A stretch of 64,000 nucleotides of DNA, from assembly GCA_900540785.1 (NCBI GenBank), contig UQHF01000021.1, positions 5,478 to 69,477 on the forward strand, given 5' to 3'. Position 1 is the stretch's first letter. Each line of letters starts with the position of its first letter. The notes beneath the pieces are model-generated. The model ran no database searches, was not told the DNA's origin, and saw only the letters and a list, made by a program, of their open reading frames with translations. Origin of the DNA: an uncultured Blautia sp. GTDB lineage: Bacteria; Bacillota; Clostridia; Lachnospirales; Lachnospiraceae. This document shows, piece by piece, positions 48,807-58,076 of the stretch. The translations under genes and the position numbers were made by a program.

Positions 48807-50033
48807 ATGAAAGAAAAAGTTATTTTAGCATACTCTGGCGGTCTTGATACCACAGCATTAATCCCGTGGTTAAAAGAAAATTTTGATTATGAAGTTATCT
48901 GCTGCTGCATTGACTGCGGACAGGGAAATGAACTGGACGGACTGGAAGAAAGAGCAAAGCTTTCCGGAGCTTCCAAATTATACATCGAAAACATCATCGA
49001 CGAATTCTGCGACGACTACATTGTTCCATGCGTACAGGCAGGCGCCGTATACGAACACAAATATCTTCTCGGAACATCTATGGCACGTCCGGGAATCGCA
49101 AAAAAACTTGTGGAAATCGCACGGAAAGAAGGCGCTACTGCAATCTGTCACGGAGCAACAGGAAAAGGAAACGACCAGATCCGTTTTGAGCTTGGAATCA
49201 AAGCGCTTGCTCCTGACCTGAAGATCATCGCACCCTGGCGTATGACAGATGTATGGACTATGCAGTCCCGTGAAGATGAGATTGCTTACTGTAAAGAGCA
49301 CGGCATTGACCTTCCATTTGATGCAAGCCACAGCTACAGCCGCGACCGTAACTTATGGCATATCAGCCATGAAGGTCTGGAACTGGAAGACCCGGCACAG
49401 GAGCCAAACTACGACGATCTTCTCGTTCTCGGCGTGACTCCTCAGAAAGCACCTGACAAAGAAACAGAAGTTTCCATTACATTTGAAGCCGGCGTTCCGA
49501 AAACATTAAACGGCAAAGCTATGAAGGTTTCTGAAATTATCGAAGAATTGAATAAACTCGGCGGTGAAAACGGCATCGGCATTATCGACATTGTGGAAAA
49601 CCGTGTAGTAGGTATGAAATCCCGCGGTGTGTACGAGACACCTGGCGGAACCATTCTTATGGAAGCTCACGACCAGTTAGAGGAATTGATCCTTGACCGT
49701 GACACAATGGAAATGAAGAAAAAACTTGGCAGCCAGTTTGCCCAGATCGTATATGAAGGAAAATGGTTTACACCGCTTCGTGAAGCAATCCAGGCATTTG
49801 TGGAATCTACTCAGCAGTACGTAACCGGAGAAGTAAAATTCAAGCTGTACAAAGGAAACATCATCAAGGCAGGCACAACCTCTCCATACAGCCTTTACAG
49901 CGAATCCCTCGCTTCCTTCACAACAGGCGATCTTTACGACCACCACGATGCAGACGGCTTCATCACTCTCTTTGGACTTCCTCTGAAAGTTCGTGCAATG
50001 AAAATGGCAGAAGCCTTAAAAGAAAATAAATAA
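48807..50033 (+). CDS. argG: Argininosuccinate synthase ArgG
   Basis: About 408 residues. The ATP loop AYSGGLDTTALIPWLK is at residue 8, then YLLGTSMARPGIAKKLVEIA, CHGATGKGNDQIRFELGIKA, and SHSYSRDRNLWHISHEGLEL. It joins citrulline and aspartate. The ATG at 48807 has AGGAGG eight bases upstream; the longer frame from 48777 has none. argH is not present here, so it must be elsewhere in the genome. Confidence 0.97.
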   Translation: MKEKVILAYSGGLDTTALIPWLKENFDYEVICCCIDCGQGNELDGLEERAKLSGASKLYIENIIDEFCDDYIVPCVQAGAVYEHKYLLGTSMARPGIAKKLVEIARKEGATAICHGATGKGNDQIRFELGIKALAPDLKIIAPWRMTDVWTMQSREDEIAYCKEHGIDLPFDASHSYSRDRNLWHISHEGLELEDPAQEPNYDDLLVLGVTPQKAPDKETEVSITFEAGVPKTLNGKAMKVSEIIEELNKLGGENGIGIIDIVENRVVGMKSRGVYETPGGTILMEAHDQLEELILDRDTMEMKKKLGSQFAQIVYEGKWFTPLREAIQAFVESTQQYVTGEVKFKLYKGNIIKAGTTSPYSLYSESLASFTTGDLYDHHDADGFITLFGLPLKVRAMKMAEALKENK

Positions 50034-50045
50034 GTAATGCAAAAC

Positions 50046-50068
50046 GGGACAGCCAGAAACGCTGTCCC
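50046..50068. terminator. Bidirectional terminator after argG
   Basis: GGGACAGC (50046-50053) pairs with GCTGTCCC (50061-50068), followed by TTTTT and preceded by AAAA, so it serves both argG and the convergent AI-2E family gene. Confidence 0.9.
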
Positions 50069-50083
50069 ATTTTTATACCATTC

Positions 50084-51241
50084 TTAAATTACCTGAATCC
50101 TCTTTTTTCTGAGCCGCTTATATACCCACTCACGGAACAGGGCATATGCCACAGAAGTAAGTGGAATAAATATGAGCATTCCCACAATTCCCATAAGACT
50201 TCCGCCTATGGTAACTGCCATCAGTACCCAGATAGAAGGAAGACCTACAGAATTTCCCACTACATGAGGATAAATGAGATTTCCTTCTATCTGCTGAAGG
50301 ATCAGGAAAATACCAAGGAATACCAGTGCCTGCAGAGGGTTTACCATAAAGATCAGGAAGAATCCAACCCAGCAGCCGATGAAACCTCCAAAAACAGGAA
50401 TCAGTGCAGTAAACGAAATCAATACGCCCACAAGCATTGCATATGGGAATTTGAAAACAGTCATAACTACGAAGAACATACTTCCAAGAATTACTGCCTC
50501 TATACACTGTCCTGCAATAAAGCTTGCAAAAATCCGGTTGGCCAAAGTGCAGACATGAAGGACATAATTCACTGTTTTCTGTGAAAACAGCGCGTATAAA
50601 GCCTTTTTTATCTGCAGCATAAGATGTTCTTTCTGAAGCAGGATATAGCAGGCAAAAATAAATCCAATACCTACATTAACTGCTGTACTTACAATTCCTG
50701 TTGTCACAGTAATGGCGGAAGTTAAAATATTATTCACACCGTTTTGCAGCACATCGATCAGAGAATCCAACATCTTTTCCGGCTGGAAATCTATAGAATT
50801 TGCCCACACCACGATCGGCGAATCCTGACTGAGCGTATGATCCAGCCAGTCCTGAAACATCGGAATGCTTTTCTCTATCTGTTTTGCCACGCTTACAAAG
50901 GTAGCTCCCAGCTCCGGAATTACCACAAGCGCTACGACAAGAACAATCGCAACTACAAACAGAATCGATAACAGAAGGCTGATGGGACGTCCCAGCTTGA
51001 TCGCCGCCTTATTTCCCTTCCTCCGCGCCTTCTCAAACAGATGCTTCTCCATGAATTTCATGGGGACATTCAGAACAAACGCAATGGCACAGCCCAGTAT
51101 AAAAGGAAACATAAGACTCCAGAGAAGTCCCAGATACTGCAGAACTACGTCCATATTGCGAACCCCCACATAGAGCAGAACTGCAAATCCGATCAGACAC
51201 GCCGCCTTTTTCATTGTATCTTTACTTATTTTTATTTCCAC
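50084..51241 (-). CDS. AI-2E family membrane protein
   Basis: About 385 residues, with eight hydrophobic segments, among them YLGLLWSLMFPFILGCAIAF, VAIVLVVALVVIPELGATFV and LVFLGIFLILQQIEGNLIYP. The last segment with the following VVGNSVGLPSIWVLMAVTIG is the AI-2E (PF01594) signature. Members are linked to export of autoinducer-2 or other solutes or to Na+/H+ exchange; the substrate here is unknown. The GTG at 51241 has GGAGG six bases upstream; the ATG at 51286 has none. Confidence 0.88.
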   Translation of the reverse strand: MEIKISKDTMKKAACLIGFAVLLYVGVRNMDVVLQYLGLLWSLMFPFILGCAIAFVLNVPMKFMEKHLFEKARRKGNKAAIKLGRPISLLLSILFVVAIVLVVALVVIPELGATFVSVAKQIEKSIPMFQDWLDHTLSQDSPIVVWANSIDFQPEKMLDSLIDVLQNGVNNILTSAITVTTGIVSTAVNVGIGFIFACYILLQKEHLMLQIKKALYALFSQKTVNYVLHVCTLANRIFASFIAGQCIEAVILGSMFFVVMTVFKFPYAMLVGVLISFTALIPVFGGFIGCWVGFFLIFMVNPLQALVFLGIFLILQQIEGNLIYPHVVGNSVGLPSIWVLMAVTIGGSLMGIVGMLIFIPLTSVAYALFREWVYKRLRKKRIQVI

Positions 51242-51323
51242 AGATTTCCTCCACTTTATGATACCAGGGCAGAATTGCGGGAGCACGGAGTGCGAAACAA
51301 TTCGTCAGGTATCTTTCCTTTCA

Positions 51324-52658
51324 TTAATCCTCTATCTTTTTAATATCCATATCTTTTGGAAGTACAAGACTTAAAACAATGGATACCACAAATACAACCG
51401 CTACGCAGTTCGCAGAAAATACATCTTTTATTACCTGCGGGAAAATTCTCCATATGTCCATCTCACTTGCACTTGTAAATCCGATTCCCACTGCCAGAGA
51501 AAGCGCTACTATTGTAATATTTCTCTGAGAAAATCCGGCCTTTGCCACCATCTGAATACCGCTTACAAGAATCGTACCGAACATCATGATGGTACAGCCG
51601 CCTAAAACAGCGTCCGGAAGACTTGCGAAAAAGTTTCCGATTGGGGGAAGAAGCCCTGCAAGGATCATGCACACTGCTCCTGTCATAATTGTAAAGCGGT
51701 TGACAACCTTTGTCATATTAATAAGCCCTACGTTCTGACTGAAGGAAGTAACCGGCGGACAGCCAAAAAGTGAAGAAATCGTACTTGCATATCCGTCACA
51801 GGCAAGGGAACCGGAAATTTCTTCTGTTGTAATTTCACGGTTCAGACCACCAGATACCATTGCAGTTGTATCTCCGATCGTTTCTGCAGCAGACACAAGG
51901 AAAATAATCACAACAGAAACAATGGCTCCGATATTAAATTCCGGTTTAAACGGCAGAAAATGCGGCAGGGAAATAATGCCGCCGGACATAATCCCTGAAA
52001 AATCCACCATGCCCATAAAAATTGCAACTATGTACCCCACAACAAGACCTACAAGAACCGATAACTGTTTCCAGTAGCCTTTTGCAAGAATATTAAATAA
52101 AATACAGGTTACAAGAGTAATGGTTCCAAGAATCAGATTCTGTGCGGAACCGAAATCCTCTGTGTATCCGCCTCCAAAAGACCTCGCGCCTACTGTAAAC
52201 AGAGAGTAACCGATCGCAGTTACAACAGACGCTGCAACAACCGGCGTAATAATCTTCTTCCAGTATTTTGCAAGAAGTCCCAGCGTACCTTCCACAAGAC
52301 CGCCTACAAGCACAGCACCTATCATGGTTTCATACCCGTAAGTCGTCCCTACATAACTTAAAATTGTTACAAAGGTAAAGCTGACCCCCATTACAATAGG
52401 AAGCTTTGAACCAATTTTCCACACCGGATAAAGCTGTATCAGTGTGGCGATTCCCGCTACAAACATGGCATTTTGAAGCAGTACGGCAATCTTCCCGTTA
52501 TCAAGGCCTGCTGCTGCCCCGATAATGGTAATGGGTGTAAGATTTGAGACAAACATTGCCAGGACATGCTGCAGTCCAAAAGGAACTGCCCTTCCAACCG
52601 GCACCCTTCCGTCAAGACGGTAAATGTTACTCATACTTACGTTTCCATTTTGTTTCAT
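51324..52658 (-). CDS. Purine/xanthine permease (NCS2 family, PbuX/UacT-like)
   Basis: 444 residues with about fourteen membrane segments. The NCS2 signature is SAAETIGDTTAMVSGGLNRE near residue 260 and FGCPPVTSFSQNVGLINMTK, which fit xanthine/uric acid permeases. The start has GGGAGG seven bases upstream. Its promoter (TTGATA 52718-52723, TATACT 52695-52700) is divergent from the guanine deaminase operon. It likely takes up xanthine, which guanine deaminase also makes. Confidence 0.88.
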   Translation of the reverse strand: MKQNGNVSMSNIYRLDGRVPVGRAVPFGLQHVLAMFVSNLTPITIIGAAAGLDNGKIAVLLQNAMFVAGIATLIQLYPVWKIGSKLPIVMGVSFTFVTILSYVGTTYGYETMIGAVLVGGLVEGTLGLLAKYWKKIITPVVAASVVTAIGYSLFTVGARSFGGGYTEDFGSAQNLILGTITLVTCILFNILAKGYWKQLSVLVGLVVGYIVAIFMGMVDFSGIMSGGIISLPHFLPFKPEFNIGAIVSVVIIFLVSAAETIGDTTAMVSGGLNREITTEEISGSLACDGYASTISSLFGCPPVTSFSQNVGLINMTKVVNRFTIMTGAVCMILAGLLPPIGNFFASLPDAVLGGCTIMMFGTILVSGIQMVAKAGFSQRNITIVALSLAVGIGFTSASEMDIWRIFPQVIKDVFSANCVAVVFVVSIVLSLVLPKDMDIKKIED

Positions 52659-52694
52659 AAAAACACCTCCCGTTTCTATATATAAGTATAGTAA

Positions 52695-52723
52695 AGTATA
52701 TAATAGATTTCTGTTTTTATCAA
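52695..52723 (-). promoter_or_regulatory. Promoter of the NCS2 permease gene
   Basis: On the minus strand TTGATA (52718-52723) and TATACT (52695-52700) are 17 bases apart. No riboswitch is visible in its short leader of about 30 bases. Confidence 0.7.
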
Positions 52724-52816
52724 ACTTTTTTTATCTTTTTCTTCCACTGTACATTTTCAACAATTTTACCATTGTTTTTTTGACGTTTTCGATATTTTCT
52801 TTTTTTCACAAAATAA

Positions 52817-52845
52817 TTGACAGAAAAATCATTATCTTTTATAAT
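52817..52845 (+). promoter_or_regulatory. Promoter of the guanine deaminase operon
   Basis: TTGACA (52817-52822) and TATAAT (52840-52845), 17 bases apart, a consensus vegetative promoter. It stands about 35 bases before the riboswitch. The stretch 52724-52816 between the divergent promoters is AT-rich and shows nothing else. Confidence 0.88.
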
Positions 52846-52879
52846 ATTTTATGTAAAAGATATATCGCAGAATGCAGCA

Positions 52880-52942
52880 ACTTATATAAGTCCATAATCG
52901 GTTGGACGTCTCTACCAACTACCGTAATAGTTGCCTATAAGT
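52880..52942 (+). promoter_or_regulatory. Purine riboswitch (guanine class by core sequence)
   Basis: The aptamer has P1 ACTTATA/TATAAGT, P2 GTCCA/TGGAC with loop ATAATCGGT-like, the J2/3 strand GTCTCTACC, P3 CAACT/AGTTG with loop ACCGTAAT, and J3/1 CC before TAT. The pyrimidine that selects the ligand is C, as in guanine sensors. The neighbouring base in J3/1 is C where most have A. A T/A-rich hairpin GTTTTTTTCG with CGAAAAAAAC follows at once (52941-52967) and may be part of the expression switch. Confidence 0.88.
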
Positions 52943-53046
52943 TTTTTTCGTGGACGGCGAAAAAAACAGGCGACATATGCCCGGTAGTTTTTTTGACGGT
53001 CCGCCATGAAATAACTGCTGCCGACACGAGAAAGAAGGTGACGTAT

Positions 53047-54327
53047 ATGACACAGAAAACTTTCGCATTAAAAGGTACCATTATCTGGAGTGAAAGTCCC
53101 ACACAGCTTTCCATCCATGAAAATTCCTACCTTATCTGCGAAAATGGTGTATGTGCCGGTGTTTTTCCAACACTACCGGAAAAATTTGCAGGAATTTCCT
53201 GCCGGGATACAGGAGACAGCATTATCATTCCCGGTCTGACGGACTTACATCTTCATGCACCACAGTACAGCTTCCGAAGCATTGGAATGGATCTTGAGCT
53301 TCTGGAATGGCTGGACACCCTGGCATTTCCTGAAGAATCCAAATACAAAGACCTGGAATATGCAGACAGGGCCTATTCCATCTTTGCAGAGGATCTGAAA
53401 CAAAGCGCCACAACAAGAGCTTCCATTTTTGCTACTCTCCACGTTCCTGCAACAGAACATCTTATGAAACTCTTAAACGAGACGGGAATCAAAGCACTGG
53501 TTGGAAAGGTAAATATGGACAGAAATGGTGCGCCCGGGCTTCAGGAAGAAAATGCAAAAGCTTCTGCAGATGCTACCTGGAAATGGGTGGAGGAAACATC
53601 AAACCTTTACCCAAACATCAAACCAATCCTCACCCCTCGCTTTACGCCTTCCTGTTCCGATGAACTGATGAAAGAGCTGGGAGAAATACAGCGCAGATTC
53701 CACCTTCCGGTACAGTCTCACCTGTCCGAAAACCTGGGTGAAATCGCATGGGTAAAAGAGCTTTGCCCGGACACAGCCTTCTACGGAGAAGCCTATGACA
53801 AATTCGGACTTTTCGGAGGAAACGGCTGTCCCACAATTATGGCACACTGTGTACACTGCCCGGACGATGAAATCGCCCTTATGAAAGAACGCGGCGTTTA
53901 CATTGCCCACTGTTCCCAGTCCAATTCCAATTTATCCTCAGGAATTGCTCCTGTACGGAGGTATCTGGAAGAAGGACTCCATATTGGACTTGGAAGTGAT
54001 ATTGCAGGCGGAACTTCCCTTTCGATTTTCCGCGCCATGTCTGATGCCATTCAGACATCAAAGCTTCGCTGGAGACTTGTAGATGATTCTCTGAAAGCAC
54101 TTACTGTAGAGGAGGTCTTCTACATGGCAACAAAAGGAGGCGGTTCCTTCTTTGGAAAAGTAGGAAGCTTCGCTCCTGGATATGAGTTTGATGCAGTTAT
54201 TATGGACGACTCTGCACTGCTGCATCCACAGCCTCTCTCACCAAAGCAGCGCCTTGAGCGGCTTATTTATCTTTCTGACGACCGGCACATTCAGGGAAAA
54301 TATGTAGCCGGAGTCGAATTATTTTAG
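53047..54327 (+). CDS. guaD: Guanine deaminase
   Basis: 426 residues of the amidohydrolase superfamily. Zinc ligands are in GLTDLHLHAPQYSF near residue 68, SHLSENLGEIAWVKE, IMAHCVHCPDDE, and LGLGSDIAGGTSLSIFRAMS. It converts guanine to xanthine. The ATG at 53047 has GAAGGTG six bases upstream; the frame upstream to 52624 is a chance extension over promoter and riboswitch. Gene order with an AzgA-type permease supports uptake and breakdown of guanine. Confidence 0.95.
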   Translation: MTQKTFALKGTIIWSESPTQLSIHENSYLICENGVCAGVFPTLPEKFAGISCRDTGDSIIIPGLTDLHLHAPQYSFRSIGMDLELLEWLDTLAFPEESKYKDLEYADRAYSIFAEDLKQSATTRASIFATLHVPATEHLMKLLNETGIKALVGKVNMDRNGAPGLQEENAKASADATWKWVEETSNLYPNIKPILTPRFTPSCSDELMKELGEIQRRFHLPVQSHLSENLGEIAWVKELCPDTAFYGEAYDKFGLFGGNGCPTIMAHCVHCPDDEIALMKERGVYIAHCSQSNSNLSSGIAPVRRYLEEGLHIGLGSDIAGGTSLSIFRAMSDAIQTSKLRWRLVDDSLKALTVEEVFYMATKGGGSFFGKVGSFAPGYEFDAVIMDDSALLHPQPLSPKQRLERLIYLSDDRHIQGKYVAGVELF

Positions 54328-54362
54328 CGTATCATCATACGCTATAAAAGGGGGAAAGAAAT

Positions 54363-55739
54363 ATGAATCTTGACAAATTATTTCATCTGAAAGAGAACCA
54401 CACTGACGTGAAAACAGAAGTCATGGCAGGTATTACCACCTTTATGACTATGGCGTACATTCTGGCAGTAAACCCGAACATTCTGGAAGCCTCTGGTATG
54501 GACCGCGGCGCTGTCTTTACAGCAACTGCCCTTGCTTCCTTTATTGCCACCTGCCTTATGGCGCTTTTATCAAACTACCCGTTTGTTCTTGCGCCTGGTA
54601 TGGGATTAAACGCTTACTTTGCCTACACTGTTGTCCTCGGCATGGGATATTCCTGGCAGCAGGCTCTGGCAGCCGTATTTGTAGAGGGTATTATTTTTAT
54701 CCTGCTCTCTCTCACAAATGTGCGTGAAGCGATTTTTAACTCCATTCCAATGAATTTAAAACATGCGGTTTCTGTAGGTATCGGTCTTTTCATCGCATTT
54801 ATCGGCCTGCAGAATGCAAAAATTGTAGTAAACAACGATTCCACTCTTGTAAGCGTATTTTCTTTCAAGGGCTCTATTGCAGACGGAACATTTAACTCTA
54901 TGGGAATTACTGTGCTTCTGGCGCTTATCGGCGTTCTCATCACAGCCGTTCTTCTTGTAAAAAATGTAAAAGGCGGTATTCTCTGGGGTATCCTGATCAC
55001 ATGGGGTCTCGGAATCCTCTGCCAGTTTACAGGCATTTATGTACCAAATGCAGAAGCTGGATTTTTCAGTCTTCTGCCGGATTTCTCAAACGGAATTTCC
55101 ATCCCAAGTATGGCTCCTACCTTTATGAAGATGGACTTTTCCATTGTATTCTCACTTGATTTTGTAGTGATCATGTTTGCATTCCTTTTCGTAGACATGT
55201 TCGATACTCTGGGAACTCTGATCGGTGTTGCCTCCAAAGCAGATATGCTTGATAAAGACGGACGTCTCCCGAAGATCAAAGGTGCTCTTCTCTCTGATGC
55301 TGTTGGTACTTCTGTAGGTGCTGTATGCGGTACTTCCACCGTTACAACCTTTGTAGAAAGTGCTTCCGGTGTAGCAGAAGGCGGACGTACAGGTTTAACT
55401 TCCCTTGTGGCAGCCGTTCTTTTTGGACTGTCCCTGTTCCTGTCCCCGATCTTCCTGGCCATTCCGTCCTTTGCAACTGCTCCGGCTCTGATCATCGTAG
55501 GATTCCTGATGCTTACTTCTGTTACGAAAATCAATTTTGATGATATGACAGAAGCTATCCCGGCATTTATCGCAATTATCGCAATGCCGTTCTTATACAG
55601 CATCTCCGAAGGTATCTCCCTTGGAGTTATCTCTTATGTAGTGATCAATCTGGTAACAGGCAAAGCAAAAGAAAAGAAGATCAGTGTACTTATGTACGTA
55701 CTTGCAGTTCTGTTTGTGCTGAAGTATATATTGATCTAA
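54363..55739 (+). CDS. Guanine/hypoxanthine permease (AzgA family, PbuG/PbuO-like)
   Basis: 458 residues with about twelve membrane segments. The start HTDVKTEVMAGITTFMTMAY and the NYPFVLAPGMGLNAYFAYTV block are typical of AzgA-type hypoxanthine/guanine permeases; VVIMFAFLFVDMFDTLGTLI and TSVGAVCGTSTVTTFVESAS are the later motifs. It lies 35 bases behind guaD on the same strand and should be under the same riboswitch. AAGGGGG precedes the ATG. It likely supplies guanine to the deaminase. Confidence 0.93.
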   Translation: MNLDKLFHLKENHTDVKTEVMAGITTFMTMAYILAVNPNILEASGMDRGAVFTATALASFIATCLMALLSNYPFVLAPGMGLNAYFAYTVVLGMGYSWQQALAAVFVEGIIFILLSLTNVREAIFNSIPMNLKHAVSVGIGLFIAFIGLQNAKIVVNNDSTLVSVFSFKGSIADGTFNSMGITVLLALIGVLITAVLLVKNVKGGILWGILITWGLGILCQFTGIYVPNAEAGFFSLLPDFSNGISIPSMAPTFMKMDFSIVFSLDFVVIMFAFLFVDMFDTLGTLIGVASKADMLDKDGRLPKIKGALLSDAVGTSVGAVCGTSTVTTFVESASGVAEGGRTGLTSLVAAVLFGLSLFLSPIFLAIPSFATAPALIIVGFLMLTSVTKINFDDMTEAIPAFIAIIAMPFLYSISEGISLGVISYVVINLVTGKAKEKKISVLMYVLAVLFVLKYILI

Positions 55740-55786
55740 CTCGCGACGTTTTCGTACTTTCGCGATTATAAGAAAAAATCCATGAA

Positions 55787-55825
55787 AACGGGGACTGTCC
55801 GGCAGATAAACCGGCAGTCCCCGTT
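55787..55825. terminator. Terminator between purine operon and DtxR gene
   Basis: AACGGGGACTG and CCGG pair with CCGG and CAGTCCCCGTT around an 8-base loop, with T-rich sequence after and A-rich before. It can work in both directions. Confidence 0.92.
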
Positions 55826-55831
55826 AATTTT

Positions 55832-56215
55832 TTATTCTGTTTCTTCCTTCATATTTTTGAAAAAATATTCCTTGATCTTCTCAAATGTTTCCTGACTGAT
55901 GTCATGCTCCATTTTACACGCATCTGCCAGCGCTGTCTCTTTGCTCACTCCGATACTTTCCAGCATCTGTGACAATACTCTATGGCGCTCATATATATTA
56001 TTTGCAATCTCCGCCCCTTTATCAAGAAGCATAATCGTTCCGTATCGGTCCATTGCAATATATCCATCCTCTCGGAGAAGCTTCATTGCATGACTGACAC
56101 TTGGTTTGGAAACTCCCAGCATAGTCGCCACATCTATAGAGCGAACACCCTCGCCCTGTCTGGACAGCCTCAAAATCGCTTCCAGATAATCTTCAGCAGA
56201 TTCACGAATCTCCAT
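55832..56215 (-). CDS. DtxR/MntR-family metal-dependent regulator
   Basis: About 127 residues. The winged helix starts SAEDYLEAILRLSRQGEGVR and has recognition region MLGVSKPSVSHAMKLLREDG; the second half (RHRVLSQMLESIGVSKETAL, then CKMEHDISQETFEKI) is the metal-binding and dimer domain with the C-x-x-E-H pattern. There is no third SH3-like domain, as in MntR. The ATG at 56215 has GGGAGG seven bases upstream. It could bind the TTAGTTTAAACTAA palindromes of the feo operon. Confidence 0.92.
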   Translation of the reverse strand: MEIRESAEDYLEAILRLSRQGEGVRSIDVATMLGVSKPSVSHAMKLLREDGYIAMDRYGTIMLLDKGAEIANNIYERHRVLSQMLESIGVSKETALADACKMEHDISQETFEKIKEYFFKNMKEETE

Positions 56216-56308
56216 ACAAATACCTCCCATCATTGTATTTTCATGGTAACACAAAATCTGCTGTTTCGCAACTTTTCCATTATCTGATTTGTCACTGATA
56301 TTTTAAAG

Positions 56309-56361
56309 CATAGAAAAACCACCCTCATAACTTTGACCGGTTAAGGGTGGCATTTTCTATG
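56309..56361. repeat. Long inverted repeat between DtxR and cardiolipin synthase genes
   Basis: CATAGAAAAACCACCCT (56309-56325) faces AGGGTGGCATTTTCTATG (56344-56361), pairing over 17 bases with one extra base. A second part GGTCAAACCACCTTGTGGG follows near 56375. The structure is like the ends of small repeats or insertion sequences rather than a common terminator. Confidence 0.65.
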
Positions 56362-56454
56362 TAATCCAATCGAAGGTCAAACCACCTTGTGGGCAGTTGT
56401 TCCTTCCCTTATATTATAGTTCAGTATTTAAAACTTTGCAATATGTTTTTTATT

Positions 56455-57903
56455 CTACGCCAGATACCTTACTGGCTGCAGCACCACTCCCAGAACTCTC
56501 AGAATCACTTCTTTTATGAAAGGAATTTCCTGCACTGTCACGCCTTCGGGAACTTCGTAATTTTTCTCATCGAGAACTTTTCTGCATTTCTCATGGAACA
56601 CATTCATATGTCCTTCCAGTTCCTTACAAAATTCCTCTCCGTGAATTGCCAGCATAAGCTCTGTATCCATATAGGTACTTCTCATATCAAGATTATACGA
56701 ACCAATAATCGCCATATTGTTATCTATAAGAATAGATTTTCCATGAGTGGAATCCCCTCCGTCAAACTCATACAGCTCCACCCCAGTCTCTATGATGTCT
56801 TTTTTATGAATCCGGTAATCACTGGACGCCACAATATTGTCACCGTTTTCCACAGAATTAATTACCATTTTAAAATCATCCACATTCTCTGCAATCTCCT
56901 TCATTCCCTCTTCCATCGGAGTATCCAGAACTGCATATGGTGTGTGAAGCACAACACGCTCTTCGGCGTTCAGCATAAGATTTTTGAGTGTATCCCACAC
57001 ATAAGGTTTTTTTCCATAAATATGCGTCTCCCCTGAGATCAGAGTAGCTTTTCTGATAGGAACCGTATGCTCCTCATAGGAATATGGTTCATAAGCCTGC
57101 GGATATTTTTTCTGTACCTTATCCCACTTCTTTTCCATCTTCTCAACTGTCTCGCGTACCTTCTTTTTCTCGTAAATGCTCTCCTTATCATGGAAAACCT
57201 TCATATACGGGCCGTCCCATATACTGTGAAAATATGCTTCCACCTGAGAAATTACACTTTTTTCGGCTCCGTTTTTATAATCTGTATTATAAATCAGAAC
57301 CTCTCTGTCGTAGCTTCTTGATTTTGTGTCATATCCTCCAAGAAAATACCGGAACGTATTTCTTCCTCCCAGAAGCAATGTTTTATCATCACTTATCACA
57401 TATTTATCGTGCATACGTCCGTGAAATGTCCACGGCTTCAGAGGATTGGGGGAATTGTAAATTCGGATTTCTATATTCGGGTGTCCGGAAAGCGCATAGA
57501 AAAACGGATTTCCTTCCATACGGATCAGGCCGCTGACTCCATCTACCATGATCTGAATCTGAATTCCTCTTTCTGCCGCCTCATAAAGCGCGGCTGCCAG
57601 ATCCCAGGTACTCTTGTCTTCACGGAAATCAAAAGTTGATAAAATCACCCTCTCTTCTGCTTCTTTTATCATTCGAAGCCTTAAATCCAGTGCTTCTGCA
57701 TTTTCCTCCACAACGTGCGCTCTGTCCACACACTTTTCATTCCCGGATGCATAAAAATCTTCCTTATGAAAAAGATTCTCCCCCGGTCCAATCTTTTTCT
57801 GGACTGCAAAAGGTGCCAGCATTCCTATAATTAAATAAAGAAGGATTGCCAGTACAATGCAAAGCTTCCAGTGTCTTTTCAAAAAAATCCGGACTGCCTT
57901 CAT
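56455..57903 (-). CDS. Cardiolipin synthase-like phospholipase D protein
   Basis: 482 residues. One N-terminal membrane segment (LCIVLAILLYLIIGMLAPFA), then two phospholipase D motifs: FHGRMHDKYVISDDKTLLLG near residue 157 and STHGKSILIDNNMAIIGSYN near residue 395, each with H-x-K-x4-D. Such proteins make cardiolipin from phosphatidylglycerol, although some are nucleases or have other lipid substrates. The family normally has two membrane segments, so this form is slightly different. GGAGG lies eight bases upstream. Confidence 0.88.
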   Translation of the reverse strand: MKAVRIFLKRHWKLCIVLAILLYLIIGMLAPFAVQKKIGPGENLFHKEDFYASGNEKCVDRAHVVEENAEALDLRLRMIKEAEERVILSTFDFREDKSTWDLAAALYEAAERGIQIQIMVDGVSGLIRMEGNPFFYALSGHPNIEIRIYNSPNPLKPWTFHGRMHDKYVISDDKTLLLGGRNTFRYFLGGYDTKSRSYDREVLIYNTDYKNGAEKSVISQVEAYFHSIWDGPYMKVFHDKESIYEKKKVRETVEKMEKKWDKVQKKYPQAYEPYSYEEHTVPIRKATLISGETHIYGKKPYVWDTLKNLMLNAEERVVLHTPYAVLDTPMEEGMKEIAENVDDFKMVINSVENGDNIVASSDYRIHKKDIIETGVELYEFDGGDSTHGKSILIDNNMAIIGSYNLDMRSTYMDTELMLAIHGEEFCKELEGHMNVFHEKCRKVLDEKNYEVPEGVTVQEIPFIKEVILRVLGVVLQPVRYLA

Positions 57904-57998
57904 GTTATTCCTCCTGTTCCCGCCATTTGATTATTAGGGTACTATACCCTTTCTGAATAAGAATGTCAACAACTTTCCGTTCCTGTCGAAAAAAAGAA

Positions 57999-58059
57999 TT
58001 GACATATAAATTTCTCTGCCGTATAATTGCTTCGCAACCTAACAGTTTGTTTCCTAACA
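57999..58059 (+). promoter_or_regulatory. MarR operon promoter with CCTAACA repeats
   Basis: TTGACA (57999-58004) and TATAAT (58022-58027), 17 bases apart. Just downstream CCTAACA occurs at 58038 and 58053 with the small inverted repeat AACAGTTTGTT between, a likely MarR binding site over the transcription start. Confidence 0.75.
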
Positions 58060-58076
58060 ATTAAAAAAGAGGTGCC

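Noticed and set aside
52624..53046. Reading frame extending guanine deaminase upstream by 141 residues
   Set aside because: It runs through a consensus promoter and the purine riboswitch, and the protein family starts at the ATG at 53047 with its own ribosome site.
55037..55603. 188-residue minus-strand frame opposite the AzgA permease
   Set aside because: Antisense shadow; no ribosome site or motif.
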